Origin: Coleofasciculaceae cyanobacterium
GTDB taxonomy: Bacteria; Cyanobacteriota; Cyanobacteriia; Cyanobacteriales; Xenococcaceae
Direction of reading: 5' to 3'
Length of the DNA: 64,000 nucleotides
Assembly: GCA_036703275.1 (NCBI GenBank)
Contig: DATNPK010000026.1
Location: 1 to 64,000, forward strand
In this document: positions 37,496 to 46,639 of the stretch, piece by piece
How the letters are laid out: every line of letters starts with the position of its first letter
How positions within the stretch are numbered: position 1 is the first letter of the stretch
The notes under the pieces: model-generated
The model's input: the letters and a program-made list of their open reading frames with translations, nothing else
Database searches by the model: none
What the model was told of the DNA's origin: nothing
Made by a program: the position numbers and the translations under genes

Positions 37496-38533
37496 TTAAC
37501 TGTTAACGGTTGCCTGAATTGCGATCGCTTGGTCTAATATTTCGCATCCTTGCTCTAGGCTTTGGATTTGAGATACGCGATCGCGTAATTCGGCTGCGCC
37601 AGGAAATCCTTGGCAATACCAAGCTAAATGTTTACGGGATTGATAGATGCCACGTTGTCCTTTGTATTCCCACAAACCTAATAAATGTTCTTTGGCGCAC
37701 TGTAGTCTAATTACGCTCGAAGGAGGAGGTAATCTTTCTCCTGTTTTTAAAAAGCGATCGATTTCTCCCACTAAAAAAGGATAGCCTAACGAACCCCGCG
37801 AACACATCACCCCATCTGCTTGAGTTATTGTTAAACAGTTAATTGCCGCTTCCACAGAGAAGATATCTCCATTAGCAATCACGGGAATTGTTAGAGCTTG
37901 TTTAACCCGAGCAATCCATTCCCATCTGGCAGTGCCGTTATATCCTTGGGCGCGGGTACGGGCATGGAGAGTTAGCATTTTCGCTCCTTGGGCTTCCATT
38001 CTGCGAGCAAAATCAATAATATTTATTTCGTCGTCATCCCAACCGATGCGAGTTTTAACAGTTACTGGAACGTCTACCGCATTGACAACGGTTTTAACTA
38101 TTGCTTCGGCAACTTCTGGTTGACGCAATAAAGAAGAACCACCGCCCTTTTTGGTAATTTTATTGACGGGACAACCCATATTGATATCAATGGTATTTGC
38201 CCCTTCTGCGACTGCTTTTTGAGCAGCTTCTGCCATAAAGTCTGGGCGACAGTCAAATAGTTGGATACTAATGGGATCTTCGTCCCGAGCGATCGCCATT
38301 ATCGTCGGCAATTCGCTTAGGTGACAAATCTCCCTAGCGTTCACCATTTCGGTATAGATCATTGATTCTGGGGCATATCGTCTAACCAACCGCCGAAAGA
38401 CTAAATCAGTCACCCCAGAGAGAGGAGACTGTAAAACACGGCTGTTAACCACGACTGAGCCAATGTTAAGCGGTGTAGCTAATCTAATTTTTAATTCACT
38501 GGATAAACTTGTCAGCGAAATTGCAGAAACCAT
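37496..38533 (-). CDS. dus: tRNA-dihydrouridine synthase
   Basis: A 345-aa FMN-dependent Dus enzyme, DusB-like, that reduces specific uridines in the D-loop of tRNAs. The catalytic Cys is C121 in NMGCPVNKITKKGGGSSLL. The N-terminal SPLSGVTDLVFRRLVRR and the GDIFSVEAA segment near 219 fit the FMN TIM barrel. Standard length; probably monocistronic, downstream of lexA on the same strand. Confidence 0.92.
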   Translation of the reverse strand: MVSAISLTSLSSELKIRLATPLNIGSVVVNSRVLQSPLSGVTDLVFRRLVRRYAPESMIYTEMVNAREICHLSELPTIMAIARDEDPISIQLFDCRPDFMAEAAQKAVAEGANTIDINMGCPVNKITKKGGGSSLLRQPEVAEAIVKTVVNAVDVPVTVKTRIGWDDDEINIIDFARRMEAQGAKMLTLHARTRAQGYNGTARWEWIARVKQALTIPVIANGDIFSVEAAINCLTITQADGVMCSRGSLGYPFLVGEIDRFLKTGERLPPPSSVIRLQCAKEHLLGLWEYKGQRGIYQSRKHLAWYCQGFPGAAELRDRVSQIQSLEQGCEILDQAIAIQATVNS

Positions 38534-38630
38534 AAACTTAGTAGCGGGCGATAAATTCCTGTTAGTTATTAATTATCTCTTACCCGACAGTAAGTTGGAC
38601 TTAGAGCTTAAAGTTTAAAGCTTACGGCTA

Positions 38631-39239
38631 TTAATTGCTAATTGAACGCCACACACCCACTAAAATACCTTGAATTTCGACATTATTAGCTTCGGCTTTA
38701 ATTGGTTCGTATTTTTGATTTGCTGGTTTGAGAATGACTTTTTCCTGTTCTTGATAAAAGCGTTTGAGAGTTGTGCCATATCCCGATACTCTGGCAGCGA
38801 CAATATCGCCATTCTTAACTTCGGAAGTTGAGTCAAGCGATCGCATGATGGCATAGTCGCCTTCATTAATTAAATCCTCAATCATGCTATCTCCTACCAC
38901 TCGTAAGACATAACAGTCTGATTGAGCAAATAAATCGGATAAATCTAGTCTAGTTCTTTCCTCAGCAAAAGGTTCAACTAAACCTCCCGCAGCAATTTCG
39001 CCTTCAATTGAGAGTCCTTTTTCTGGTTGATGTAATATTCTAATAGTGCGAGCTTTACCATCGATCCAGTCGATGTAGCCTTTGTTACGTAGTCTTTCTA
39101 GGCGACTTTGAACGGGGGCAGGCGAGCGCAGATTCATTGCCTTCATCATCTGTCTAATTGATGGTGCGTGCTGGGTAGATTTTATGTATTCGATTAGCCA
39201 ATCGTAAAGTTCTTTTTGGGCGGGAGTTAGACTTTCCAT
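38631..39239 (-). CDS. lexA: LexA repressor, with intact self-cleavage residues
   Basis: A 202-aa LexA with an N-terminal winged helix-turn-helix (TPAQKELYDWLIEYI; PSIRQMMKAMNL) and a C-terminal S24 peptidase domain. The cleavage site Ala84-Gly85 is in EIAAGGLVEP. The catalytic Ser118 is in VVGDSMIED and Lys159 in TTLKRFYQ. Several cyanobacteria (e.g. Synechocystis) lack a complete set and have LexA that is not a classic SOS switch. Here all three are present. A LexA box lies 79 bp upstream of the start. Confidence 0.95.
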   Translation of the reverse strand: MESLTPAQKELYDWLIEYIKSTQHAPSIRQMMKAMNLRSPAPVQSRLERLRNKGYIDWIDGKARTIRILHQPEKGLSIEGEIAAGGLVEPFAEERTRLDLSDLFAQSDCYVLRVVGDSMIEDLINEGDYAIMRSLDSTSEVKNGDIVAARVSGYGTTLKRFYQEQEKVILKPANQKYEPIKAEANNVEIQGILVGVWRSISN

Positions 39240-39317
39240 AGCTTTTCTGTAGGGTATGTTTTTAAGGACAAGCTTTTAGCTTCGCTTCCGCACAGCTAAA
39301 GCTTGATATGTCCATTG

Positions 39318-39331
39318 AGAACATAGGTACT
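39318..39331 (-). promoter_or_regulatory. LexA box upstream of lexA
   Basis: On the minus strand the sequence reads AGTACCTATGTTCT, which fully matches the cyanobacterial LexA consensus RGTACNNNDGTWCB. It is 79 bp upstream of the lexA ATG, suited to negative autoregulation. Known boxes in Anabaena have the same AGTAC...GTTCT form. Confidence 0.85.
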
Positions 39332-39404
39332 AAACATTAGAAGACATTAACCCCCAGTAAGTCAAGTATCGCTTTGCTCTAATAGCAAGTAGATCTTCAA
39401 TAAT

Positions 39405-40154
39405 TTAGACTGCTAAGAATTGTTGGATCACTTCTTGAGTTAATTCTTCGGTACTACCAGATGCTACGATACCACCTTTTTGCATCGCGTAATAGCGATC
39501 GGCCTGACGGACAAAATGTAGATGTTGTTCTACTAGTAATACAGAAATACCCGTTTGGGCGATAATCTGTTTAACTGCTGCTTCAATCTCCAAAATAATT
39601 GAGGGTTGAATCCCTTCGGTTGGTTCATCTAAAACGAGTAAGCGTGGTTTGCCCATCAAAGCACGGGCGATCGCTAATTGCTGCTGTTGTCCCCCGCTCA
39701 AGTCTCCTCCCATACGAGACAGCATGGTTTTAAGTACGGGAAATAGCTCAAATATTTCTTCAGGGATAGATTCTTGGCTTTTTCTGCCTTGGGGACGAGC
39801 TTCTAAACCTAATAAAAGATTATCTTTGACTGAAACACGAGGGATAATTTCTCTTCCCTGGGGGACATAACCAATACCTAATTTTGCCCGACGATCTGGC
39901 GTTAATTTGGTAATAAAGCGATCGCTAAAAAATATATCTCCTGTACGGGGTGATAATAACCCCATAATTGTTTTTAGCAGAGTTGTCTTGCCGACTCCGT
40001 TGCGCCCAATCAAACAAACCATCTGTCCCGCCGGAATACTCAGATCGACATTTCTTAAGATATGACTTTCGCCATAGTAAACATTAAGATTTGATACCTG
40101 CAACATCAAATCTGTTGACTGTCGATCGCTAATTATTGATTCTGTAATAACCAT
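39405..40154 (-). CDS. urtE: Urea ABC transporter ATP-binding protein UrtE
   Basis: A 249-aa LivF-type ATPase. Walker A is GRNGVGKTTLLK near 48-59, signature SGGQQQQLAIARAL near 156, Walker B LLVLDEPTEGIQPS near 174-187. UrtE with UrtD energises high-affinity urea uptake. It is last in the urt operon; the repeat R5 lies between it and urtD, which separates the two by 157 bp. Confidence 0.94.
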   Translation of the reverse strand: MVITESIISDRQSTDLMLQVSNLNVYYGESHILRNVDLSIPAGQMVCLIGRNGVGKTTLLKTIMGLLSPRTGDIFFSDRFITKLTPDRRAKLGIGYVPQGREIIPRVSVKDNLLLGLEARPQGRKSQESIPEEIFELFPVLKTMLSRMGGDLSGGQQQQLAIARALMGKPRLLVLDEPTEGIQPSIILEIEAAVKQIIAQTGISVLLVEQHLHFVRQADRYYAMQKGGIVASGSTEELTQEVIQQFLAV

Positions 40155-40189
40155 TTACTTACTACTTACTACTTGTGAGACAGTTGCGT

Positions 40190-40311
40190 TGCCCTAAAGG
40201 ACTAGCTTCGCGTCGCGGAGGTTCCCTCCGTTGAGAAGGGCGCGTCGCCTGTGGTTTCCCAGGCGTTTATGCCGCCCGTCAAACTGTCGAACCCGAAGGG
40301 CTACTTGCTAC
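40190..40311. repeat. Interspersed palindromic repeat, copy R5, within the urt operon
   Basis: It has GCCCTAAAGGACTAGC, then CTTCGCGTCGCGGAGGTTCC and a GTTTCCCAGGCG module. It fills the urtD-urtE gap. The long inverted arms could form a stem that affects transcription into urtE. Confidence 0.7.
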
Positions 40312-41058
40312 TTATTCTGGTGTTTCTCCCAAATACACCTCAATTACTCGAGGGTCATTTTGTACCTGTTCCATTTTGCCTTCACAAAGTAATGTTCCCT
40401 GATGCAATACGGTTACTTTATCATTGGCAATTTGGCGGACAAACTCCATGTCATGTTCGATCGCCACAATAGAATGGCTTTGGGCAAGAGAAAGTAATAA
40501 TGCCCCCACGTTTTCGGTTTCTTCATCGGTTAATCCTGCTGCGGGTTCATCTACTAATAATAAGTCGGGAGATTGCGCTACCAACATACCAATTTCTAGG
40601 CGTTGCTTTTCTCCATGAGATAGCAAATTTGCCAACAGGTTAGCTTTAGTATCTAAACCGATTGTTTCTAATAAGCCCCCAACAGTTCTTTTTTCACTAC
40701 CATTAGCACGACCAAATAAAGTAGGAAAAACATTTTTATTGCGGTTACAAACTAAATCTAAATTTTCTCTAACGGTTAGATTTAGATATACTCTAGGAGT
40801 TTGAAATTTGCGCCCAATGCCCATCCGAGCTATTTTATATTCGGGGATTTTTTGGAGATTTTTACCTTTAAATAATACTCTACCTTTTGTCGGTTGAACT
40901 TTCCCGGTAATCACATCTAAAAAAGTAGTTTTACCTGCACCGTTTGGTCCGATAATTACCCGTAGTTCTCCCGCATCCAAACTAAAATTTAAATTATTAA
41001 GAGCCTTAAAACCATCAAAGCTTACCGTTAAATCCTCAATTTCTAAGATTTTACTCAT
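40312..41058 (-). CDS. urtD: Urea ABC transporter ATP-binding protein UrtD
   Basis: A 248-aa LivG-type ATPase. Walker A is GPNGAGKTTFLD near 37-48, signature LSHGEKQRLEIGMLVA near 146-161, Walker B DLLLVDEPAAGLTD near 165-178. Partner of UrtE on the cytoplasmic face of the transporter. The gap to the urtC stop is only 2 bp, showing close translational coupling with urtC. Confidence 0.94.
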   Translation of the reverse strand: MSKILEIEDLTVSFDGFKALNNLNFSLDAGELRVIIGPNGAGKTTFLDVITGKVQPTKGRVLFKGKNLQKIPEYKIARMGIGRKFQTPRVYLNLTVRENLDLVCNRNKNVFPTLFGRANGSEKRTVGGLLETIGLDTKANLLANLLSHGEKQRLEIGMLVAQSPDLLLVDEPAAGLTDEETENVGALLLSLAQSHSIVAIEHDMEFVRQIANDKVTVLHQGTLLCEGKMEQVQNDPRVIEVYLGETPE

Positions 41059-41060
41059 GA

Positions 41061-42224
41061 TTATTTTTTCGCTATTGTTTCTCTTTCCTGCTGAAGTTCA
41101 GGATCTTCGACTAAACTAGGATAGGTAGCTAATTTAGGCTGAAGTCCCAAAAGCGATCGCAATCGAATCCAGCCATGATTTATCCACCAGCCGACAATGC
41201 CATCAGGTAATACCGTCACCACAATCAGGAATAGCGCACCCTGGAAAAATAGCCAAATTTCGGGAAAACTTTCACTTAAAAAGGTTTGAGCCAGCCTCAC
41301 TAACAACGTACCGATAATCGCGCCAATTAGCGTCCCCCTGCCTCCTACTGCCACCCAAATTACCATCTCAATCGAGAAAGCAACCTGCATAATGCTGGGG
41401 GTAATAATCCCTGTTTGAACTGTGTACAATGCCCCAGCGATACCGGCGATCGCGCCAGAGATGGCAAAGACTAAAACTTTATATCCCGTAGGATCGTAAC
41501 CCGAAAATCTTACCCTAGTCTCATCATCGCGAATGGCTTTGAGTAGCCTACCAAAACGCCCGCTAGTCAACCATCGACACAGCAGATAAATTAACAATAA
41601 AGAGATGACGGTCAGAATATAAAAAGTACGTTGAACTCCAGGAGAACTAACTAGAAAACCAAAGATTTTTTCGGTATCAGTTTTTAAGCCATTGGTACCG
41701 TTGATTATTTCTTGTTGACCATTGAAAAAATTAAAGAAAACTAGCAAAGCTGCTTGAGTCAAAATTGAGAAATAAACTCCTTTAATTCGATTACGAAATA
41801 CCAAATAGCCAATCAAAGCTGCAACTATTCCAGGAATAATAATTAAAGCTAAGATAGTAAACGGAAACGAATAAAAAGGTTGCCAAACCCACGGTAGTTC
41901 ATTGACTCCATAAAGCGTAAAAAACTCTGGTAACTGCCCTTCAGGTATTTGCAAATTGAGGTGCATCGTCAGGGCATAACCACCTAGGGCAAAGAAAATA
42001 CCATGACCCAGACTCAGTAAGCCAGTATAGCCCCAAATTAGATCGATACCTAAAGCGACAATTGCCAAAGAGAGAAAACGACCAACTAAGCGCAGTCTAA
42101 AAGCAGGTATAACAATCGGCAAAATGACCGCAAAAACAACAATTAAAGCGATAATTATCCCCGTTTCACTTAGTTTGTTTCTGCGTTGCCTCTGCTTAAT
42201 TTCAAGACCAGTTTCATTACTCAT
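41061..42224 (-). CDS. urtC: Urea ABC transporter permease UrtC
   Basis: A 387-aa LivM-type permease with about ten membrane helices. The DLIWGYTGLLSLGHGIFFALGGYALTM motif (near 60-86) and GAIAGIAGALYTVQTGIITPSI near 260-281 are typical. It has an N-terminal basic tail and a cytoplasmic C-terminus. It pairs with UrtB to form the channel for urea. It precedes urtD by 2 bp. Confidence 0.94.
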   Translation of the reverse strand: MSNETGLEIKQRQRRNKLSETGIIIALIVVFAVILPIVIPAFRLRLVGRFLSLAIVALGIDLIWGYTGLLSLGHGIFFALGGYALTMHLNLQIPEGQLPEFFTLYGVNELPWVWQPFYSFPFTILALIIIPGIVAALIGYLVFRNRIKGVYFSILTQAALLVFFNFFNGQQEIINGTNGLKTDTEKIFGFLVSSPGVQRTFYILTVISLLLIYLLCRWLTSGRFGRLLKAIRDDETRVRFSGYDPTGYKVLVFAISGAIAGIAGALYTVQTGIITPSIMQVAFSIEMVIWVAVGGRGTLIGAIIGTLLVRLAQTFLSESFPEIWLFFQGALFLIVVTVLPDGIVGWWINHGWIRLRSLLGLQPKLATYPSLVEDPELQQERETIAKK

Positions 42225-42255
42225 AACTAATTACTCGTTACTTGTGCTTGATTAA

Positions 42256-43416
42256 TTACAGTTCTGCTGTTCTACCTTTTTGAGGGAATAGCCCCGCAGG
42301 TTTGATTTGGAGGAAAATAATAATTAAGGCAAACACCATCACCTTTGCCATGCTGCTGGTGGCAAAGAACAAAAAGAAATCTACCAGGGGTTGCGGCGCG
42401 CTGATTGTAGTCAAGAACAAAGCTAAAGATCCCGAACCAATAAGATAATTAAAAATTCCAATGCCCAATGCTGCTATAACAGCACCGAGAAGGTTACCAA
42501 CACCGCCTACTACCACCACCATAAAAGTATCAATAATATAGTTTTGTCCTGTATTTGGTCCTACCGAACCGAGCAAACTAACGGCGCAGCCAGCAATTCC
42601 TGCTAGTCCCGAACCTAAAGCGAAGGTTAGAGCATCAACTTTCGCTGTGGGAATACCCAAACAAGAACTCATGGTGCGATTTTGAGTAACGGAGCGAATT
42701 CTTAAGCCCCAGGAAGAACGCTGCAAAAACCAATACACAGCAATCAGACAAAGGATAGTTAAAGCGATGATAAACAGACGCACATAAGGCATCTGAAAGC
42801 CAAATACTTCTACTCCTCCCCGTAACCAAGCAGGGGCAGTAACATCGACGTTTCTGGCACTAAACCAGGCATTAGTCAAAGCTGAATTTTGGCTGAATAA
42901 AAAGTACAAGGCGATCGCCACTGCTCCACTCAGAGGTAATAACAAACCGACAGTCTTTGTCCTCATTGTTTCCCAATCAGCACGACGTTTGATTAACTGC
43001 ATTCCGCCAAAAAACAACAGACAGAAAATGAAAATTGAGATGATTAAAAGCCAGTTAACACTGCGGACAAACTGCTGTAAAATTAAGCTAACGCCCCAGG
43101 TAGCCAGTAGAGTTTCTAAGGGTCTGCCGTAGAGAAAGCGAATTGCCCCTCGTTCCAAAATTAAGCCGACGATCGCAGAAACAATAAAGGCGATCGGAAT
43201 CGCCACAATAATATAAAAACTGAACCAAGGTTCGCCCAGCGGTTTAAAAACATTTTGAACCACAAAAGTGGCATAAGCCCCCAGCATCATCAATTCGCCA
43301 TGAGCCAGGTTAATCACTCCCATGAGTCCAAAGACAATTGCCAGACCTAACGCTGCAATCAATAAGACCGAACCAATACTGATTCCGTTAAATAAACCTT
43401 CAATTAATGTAGACAC
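42256..43416 (-). CDS. urtB: Urea ABC transporter permease UrtB
   Basis: A 386-aa LivH-type permease with a GTG start and about nine to ten helices. The opening LFNGISIGSVLLIAALGLAIVFGLMGVINLAHGELMMLGAY and the LGSGLAGIAGCAVSLLGSVGP near 280-300 are characteristic. Second gene of the operon, 31 bp before urtC and 75 bp after urtA. Confidence 0.94.
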   Translation of the reverse strand: MSTLIEGLFNGISIGSVLLIAALGLAIVFGLMGVINLAHGELMMLGAYATFVVQNVFKPLGEPWFSFYIIVAIPIAFIVSAIVGLILERGAIRFLYGRPLETLLATWGVSLILQQFVRSVNWLLIISIFIFCLLFFGGMQLIKRRADWETMRTKTVGLLLPLSGAVAIALYFLFSQNSALTNAWFSARNVDVTAPAWLRGGVEVFGFQMPYVRLFIIALTILCLIAVYWFLQRSSWGLRIRSVTQNRTMSSCLGIPTAKVDALTFALGSGLAGIAGCAVSLLGSVGPNTGQNYIIDTFMVVVVGGVGNLLGAVIAALGIGIFNYLIGSGSLALFLTTISAPQPLVDFFLFFATSSMAKVMVFALIIIFLQIKPAGLFPQKGRTAEL

Positions 43417-43491
43417 ATTCTTTAATTGCTAGTTGTTGCCTTTTGGTAGCTAGCGACTGACAACCAGCTACTTGCTTTAATCAATTAAGCC

Positions 43492-44811
43492 CTATGCTTC
43501 TTTATACTTTCCACCCTTGTTAGGATCGGTCCAGTCACAGGCAAAACCTTTAGTTTCTTTGACATACTGGTTCCAGGGGATCGGCTCTAAAGGTCCTTCG
43601 GTAGACCAAACAATGTCAAATAGCCCGTCTTCTCTGACTTCTCCAATACGCACTGTTTTGGAAATATGATGATTGGGCTGCATTGTCACCTGACCTTCTG
43701 GCGCAGCAAACTTTTGACCTACTGCTGCTGCTCTAACTGGCTCTAAATCGATAGTACCAGCCTTTTCCACCGCTTGCTTCCAAAGGTAAACCATAATGTA
43801 GGCAGCTTCCATAGGGTCGTTAGTTACCCTATCTTCACCATATTTTTGCTTAAACGCTGTAACAAACTGATCGTTTTGCGGATTTTCTACGGTTTGGAAA
43901 TAATTCCATGACGCATAATGCCCCTGGAGGTATTCTGGACCAATTTGCTTAACTTCTTCTTCGGCAACACTAACGGACATTACTGGATATTTATCAGGAG
44001 TCAATCCTGCACCCTGCATTTGTTTGAAGAAGGCGACGTTAGTATCTCCATTAAGGCTGTTAAAGATCACACCACCGTCAGGCAATGCAACTTTAATTTT
44101 AGTGATAATGGAAGTTACTTCAGTATCTCCTAAAGGTAAATAATCTTCTCCTGCAACAGTACCGCCTTTAGCTGCTAATTGTTCTTTAATAATTGTATTA
44201 GCAGTGCGAGGGAAGACATAATCAGACCCAACTAGGAAAAATTCCTTGCCTTTATTTTTTAGCAGCCAATCTACGGCTGGCTCAATTTGCTGGTTTGGTG
44301 CTGCACCTGTATAAAATACGTTTTTTGAACATTCCTGTCCTTCATATTGAACGGGATACCACAACATATGCTTTTTCGTTTCAAATACTGGCAACACCGC
44401 TTTGCGACTAGCGGATGTCCAGCAGCCAAAAACCGTAGCCACTTTATCTTGATCGATCAACTTAGCTGCTTTTTCGGCAAAGGTAGGCCAATCTGATGCC
44501 CCATCTTCTTTGATCGCGATAATCTGTTTTCCTAAAAGTCCACCAGCAGCATTAATTTCGTCAATAGCCATCATTTCTGCATCGACTACAGTAGTTTCGC
44601 TGATTGCCATCGTGCCGCTCAAAGAGTGGAGAATGCCGACTTTGATTCCGTCTGCTGCTGCTTCAGTATTAGCAGCTTCAGTAGTATTGGCAGCTTGAGT
44701 ATTGGCAGCCGTATCACCACCTCCAGCATCAGCACAACCCTTCAACAAGAGACTAGCCAAGACTCCTGTTGAGCTATAAAGTAAAAATTTACGTCTTCCT
44801 AATTGTGACAT
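43492..44811 (-). CDS. urtA: Urea ABC transporter substrate-binding lipoprotein UrtA
   Basis: A 439-aa type I binding protein for urea. The leader has a twin-arginine RRKFLLYSS and a lipobox LLKGC, so it is a Tat-exported lipoprotein. The mature part starts after a low-complexity ([11 protein letters not shown]) spacer. The Leu/Ile/Val-binding-type core has [14 protein letters not shown] near 57-70. It is the first gene of the urt operon, preceded by an NtcA box. Confidence 0.95.
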   Translation of the reverse strand: MSQLGRRKFLLYSSTGVLASLLLKGCADAGGGDTAANTQAANTTEAANTEAAADGIKVGILHSLSGTMAISETTVVDAEMMAIDEINAAGGLLGKQIIAIKEDGASDWPTFAEKAAKLIDQDKVATVFGCWTSASRKAVLPVFETKKHMLWYPVQYEGQECSKNVFYTGAAPNQQIEPAVDWLLKNKGKEFFLVGSDYVFPRTANTIIKEQLAAKGGTVAGEDYLPLGDTEVTSIITKIKVALPDGGVIFNSLNGDTNVAFFKQMQGAGLTPDKYPVMSVSVAEEEVKQIGPEYLQGHYASWNYFQTVENPQNDQFVTAFKQKYGEDRVTNDPMEAAYIMVYLWKQAVEKAGTIDLEPVRAAAVGQKFAAPEGQVTMQPNHHISKTVRIGEVREDGLFDIVWSTEGPLEPIPWNQYVKETKGFACDWTDPNKGGKYKEA

Positions 44812-44928
44812 TATCTTAATATTTTGAATGTATCTAAGCTTCTTTTGTTATCTGCTTTGCGCTTTGATAAGAAAAGACTAGTTGGACTTTAAAGTGAGTA
44901 ATACGAATATTTTCCGTTGGGGAAAATT

Positions 44929-44942
44929 GTACTCTGTAATAC
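44929..44942 (-). promoter_or_regulatory. NtcA-type binding site upstream of urtA
   Basis: GTA-N8-TAC is exact here: on the minus strand GTATTACAGAGTAC. It is 118 bp upstream of the urtA ATG, with a weak -10-like TATTAC about 25 bp downstream, the spacing expected of an NtcA-activated promoter. Urea uptake is a well-known NtcA-controlled function in cyanobacteria. Confidence 0.8.
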
Positions 44943-45143
44943 CAAAAAAAAAGCAGCATGAGATACAAAAAAAATATCCGATTTATACTCTATGCCTAAT
45001 GTGAATTAGCTTAGTCGATCAAAATCAAGAAAAAGCACAAAATCACAATTACCTAACCACGTACTGTTGTAATTGTTCGCTAAAATAATCATTTTTAACT
45101 TGCAGAAAAAATTGAGCAAGTTATTGTTGAGCTGAATAAGAAT

Positions 45144-45198
45144 AATATTTGTAGATAGATTAATTTTTGCTTCAGATCATAAATATTTGTAGATAGAT
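45144..45198. promoter_or_regulatory. 17-bp direct repeat AATATTTGTAGATAGAT upstream of the sugar-binding lipoprotein gene
   Basis: Two perfect copies 38 bp apart (start to start) about 100-154 bp before the GTG start. The spacing of 38 bp, close to 3.6 helical turns, could suit a pair of repressor sites. No known regulator motif is recognised, so a binding role is inferred. Confidence 0.45.
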
Positions 45199-45297
45199 AA
45201 ATAGAATCGCAGCTTTATTTGTATTATAAAGCCTGATTTACGCTTAAACTGAAAGCGATCGCAACTGTAGCTTTCGGCCAAATTTAGATTTGTTCAT

Positions 45298-46623
45298 GTG
45301 TTTAATTGTAAATTATTGAAAAGTTATTATCAGAACAACTATCAAAGTTTAATCAAAAATTTTCTGGCGCTCGGACTAGTGTGTTTGATGCTAGTTGGTG
45401 GCTGTAGCAATATTAACAAAAATAAAATAGACGAATCAAAAATTACGACAATAACTTTCTGGCATGGTATTAATCCGCCAGAAAATCGAGAGATTTTTGA
45501 CAAATTAGTCAATGAATTTAATCAAAATAATCGAGATCTTCAAGTAGAGGCATTATATATTGGTCAACCCGATGCCCAACTACCGAAAATATTAGCTGCT
45601 ACAGTTAGCGATAGCCCTCCTGATATTCTTTGGTTTGTAGCGCAAATTGCGGGAAAATTAAATCAACTAGGTGCATTATTACCCTTAGAAGATTGGTTAA
45701 ACAATTCAGCGGTCAAAACAGAAATAGACCCAGCTATGTTTGACTCTATGAAGTTAGACGGACATATTTTATCTGTTCCCTTTGCCACTAACAATGGGGC
45801 AGTATTTTATCGCCCTAGTTTATTTGAGCAAGCAGGAATCAAAGATGTTCCGCAAACATGGTCACAGTTACAGCAAACGGCAGAAAAACTAACTCAGGAC
45901 ACGAATAATGATAGTCGCCCGGATCGATACGGTATTTACTTATCCTTGGGTAAAGAGGAATGGACGGTGTTTACCTGGCTACCATTTATTTATAGTGCGG
46001 GAGGAGATTTGTTAGCGGCAGGTCAACCCAATTTAGTTAACGATGGCGCGATCGCAGCACTACAGTTCGGTGCTGATTTAGTTCAAAATAAGGTAGCTGT
46101 CTTGTCTCCACCCGAAAGAGGCTATGAAATTGATGACTTTATTGAAGGTAAAGTTGCAATGCAGATTACAGGGCCTTGGACGCTGGCTCAGTTAAAATTA
46201 GCAGATATAGACTATGGTGTCTTTCCTATCCCTGTGGCCAACCAACCCGCTGCGGTAATTGGTGGCGAAAATCTGTTTGTCTTTAAAACCACCCCAGAAA
46301 GAGAACAAGCTAGTTTACGATTTTTAGAATATATCCTCAGTGAGAAATTTCAGACAACTTGGGCATTAGAGACAGGCTATTTACCCGTAAATACTAAATC
46401 TCAACAGAGTGAAGCCTATCAAAACTTTATCAGAGAAAACCCCGTAGTGAAAGTATTCTTAGAGCAAATGCAGTGGGCAAAATCTCGTCCGATCATTCCC
46501 CAATATAATCGGCTTTCTGAAAACTTGGGTCGAGCAATTGAAGCCAGTCTTTTAGGTAAACAAACTCCCGCAGAGGCGTTAAAGCGATCGCAACAGCGTT
46601 TAGAATTAATCTTTGGGAATTAA
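45298..46623 (+). CDS. Sugar ABC transporter substrate-binding lipoprotein
   Basis: A 441-aa family 1 solute-binding protein with a GTG start. The signal peptide ends in a lipobox VGGC near residue 36. ITFWHGINPPENREIFDKLV near 50-69 and GIYLSLGKEEW near 219 fit the carbohydrate-binding family. The C-terminal half ends with AEALKRSQQRLELIF. No permease or ATPase is adjacent, so it may work with components encoded elsewhere. It is 16 bp before pyrF. Confidence 0.87.
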   Translation: MFNCKLLKSYYQNNYQSLIKNFLALGLVCLMLVGGCSNINKNKIDESKITTITFWHGINPPENREIFDKLVNEFNQNNRDLQVEALYIGQPDAQLPKILAATVSDSPPDILWFVAQIAGKLNQLGALLPLEDWLNNSAVKTEIDPAMFDSMKLDGHILSVPFATNNGAVFYRPSLFEQAGIKDVPQTWSQLQQTAEKLTQDTNNDSRPDRYGIYLSLGKEEWTVFTWLPFIYSAGGDLLAAGQPNLVNDGAIAALQFGADLVQNKVAVLSPPERGYEIDDFIEGKVAMQITGPWTLAQLKLADIDYGVFPIPVANQPAAVIGGENLFVFKTTPEREQASLRFLEYILSEKFQTTWALETGYLPVNTKSQQSEAYQNFIRENPVVKVFLEQMQWAKSRPIIPQYNRLSENLGRAIEASLLGKQTPAEALKRSQQRLELIFGN

Positions 46624-46639
46624 CTAAAAAAAAGCAACT

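Larger units (their letters stand above)
44812..45297. other. Divergent intergenic region between urtA and the sugar-binding gene
   Basis: 486 bp without a gene. It carries the urtA promoter with the NtcA box and, further on, a 17-bp direct repeat (AATATTTGTAGATAGAT at 45144-45160 and 45182-45198) upstream of the sugar-binding lipoprotein gene. Confidence 0.6.

Noticed and set aside
45235-45250. Half copy of the 9483-9560 arm (TGATTTACGCTTAA)
   Set aside because: There is one mismatch and no second arm nearby; listed only as a hint under the 9483-9560 finding.
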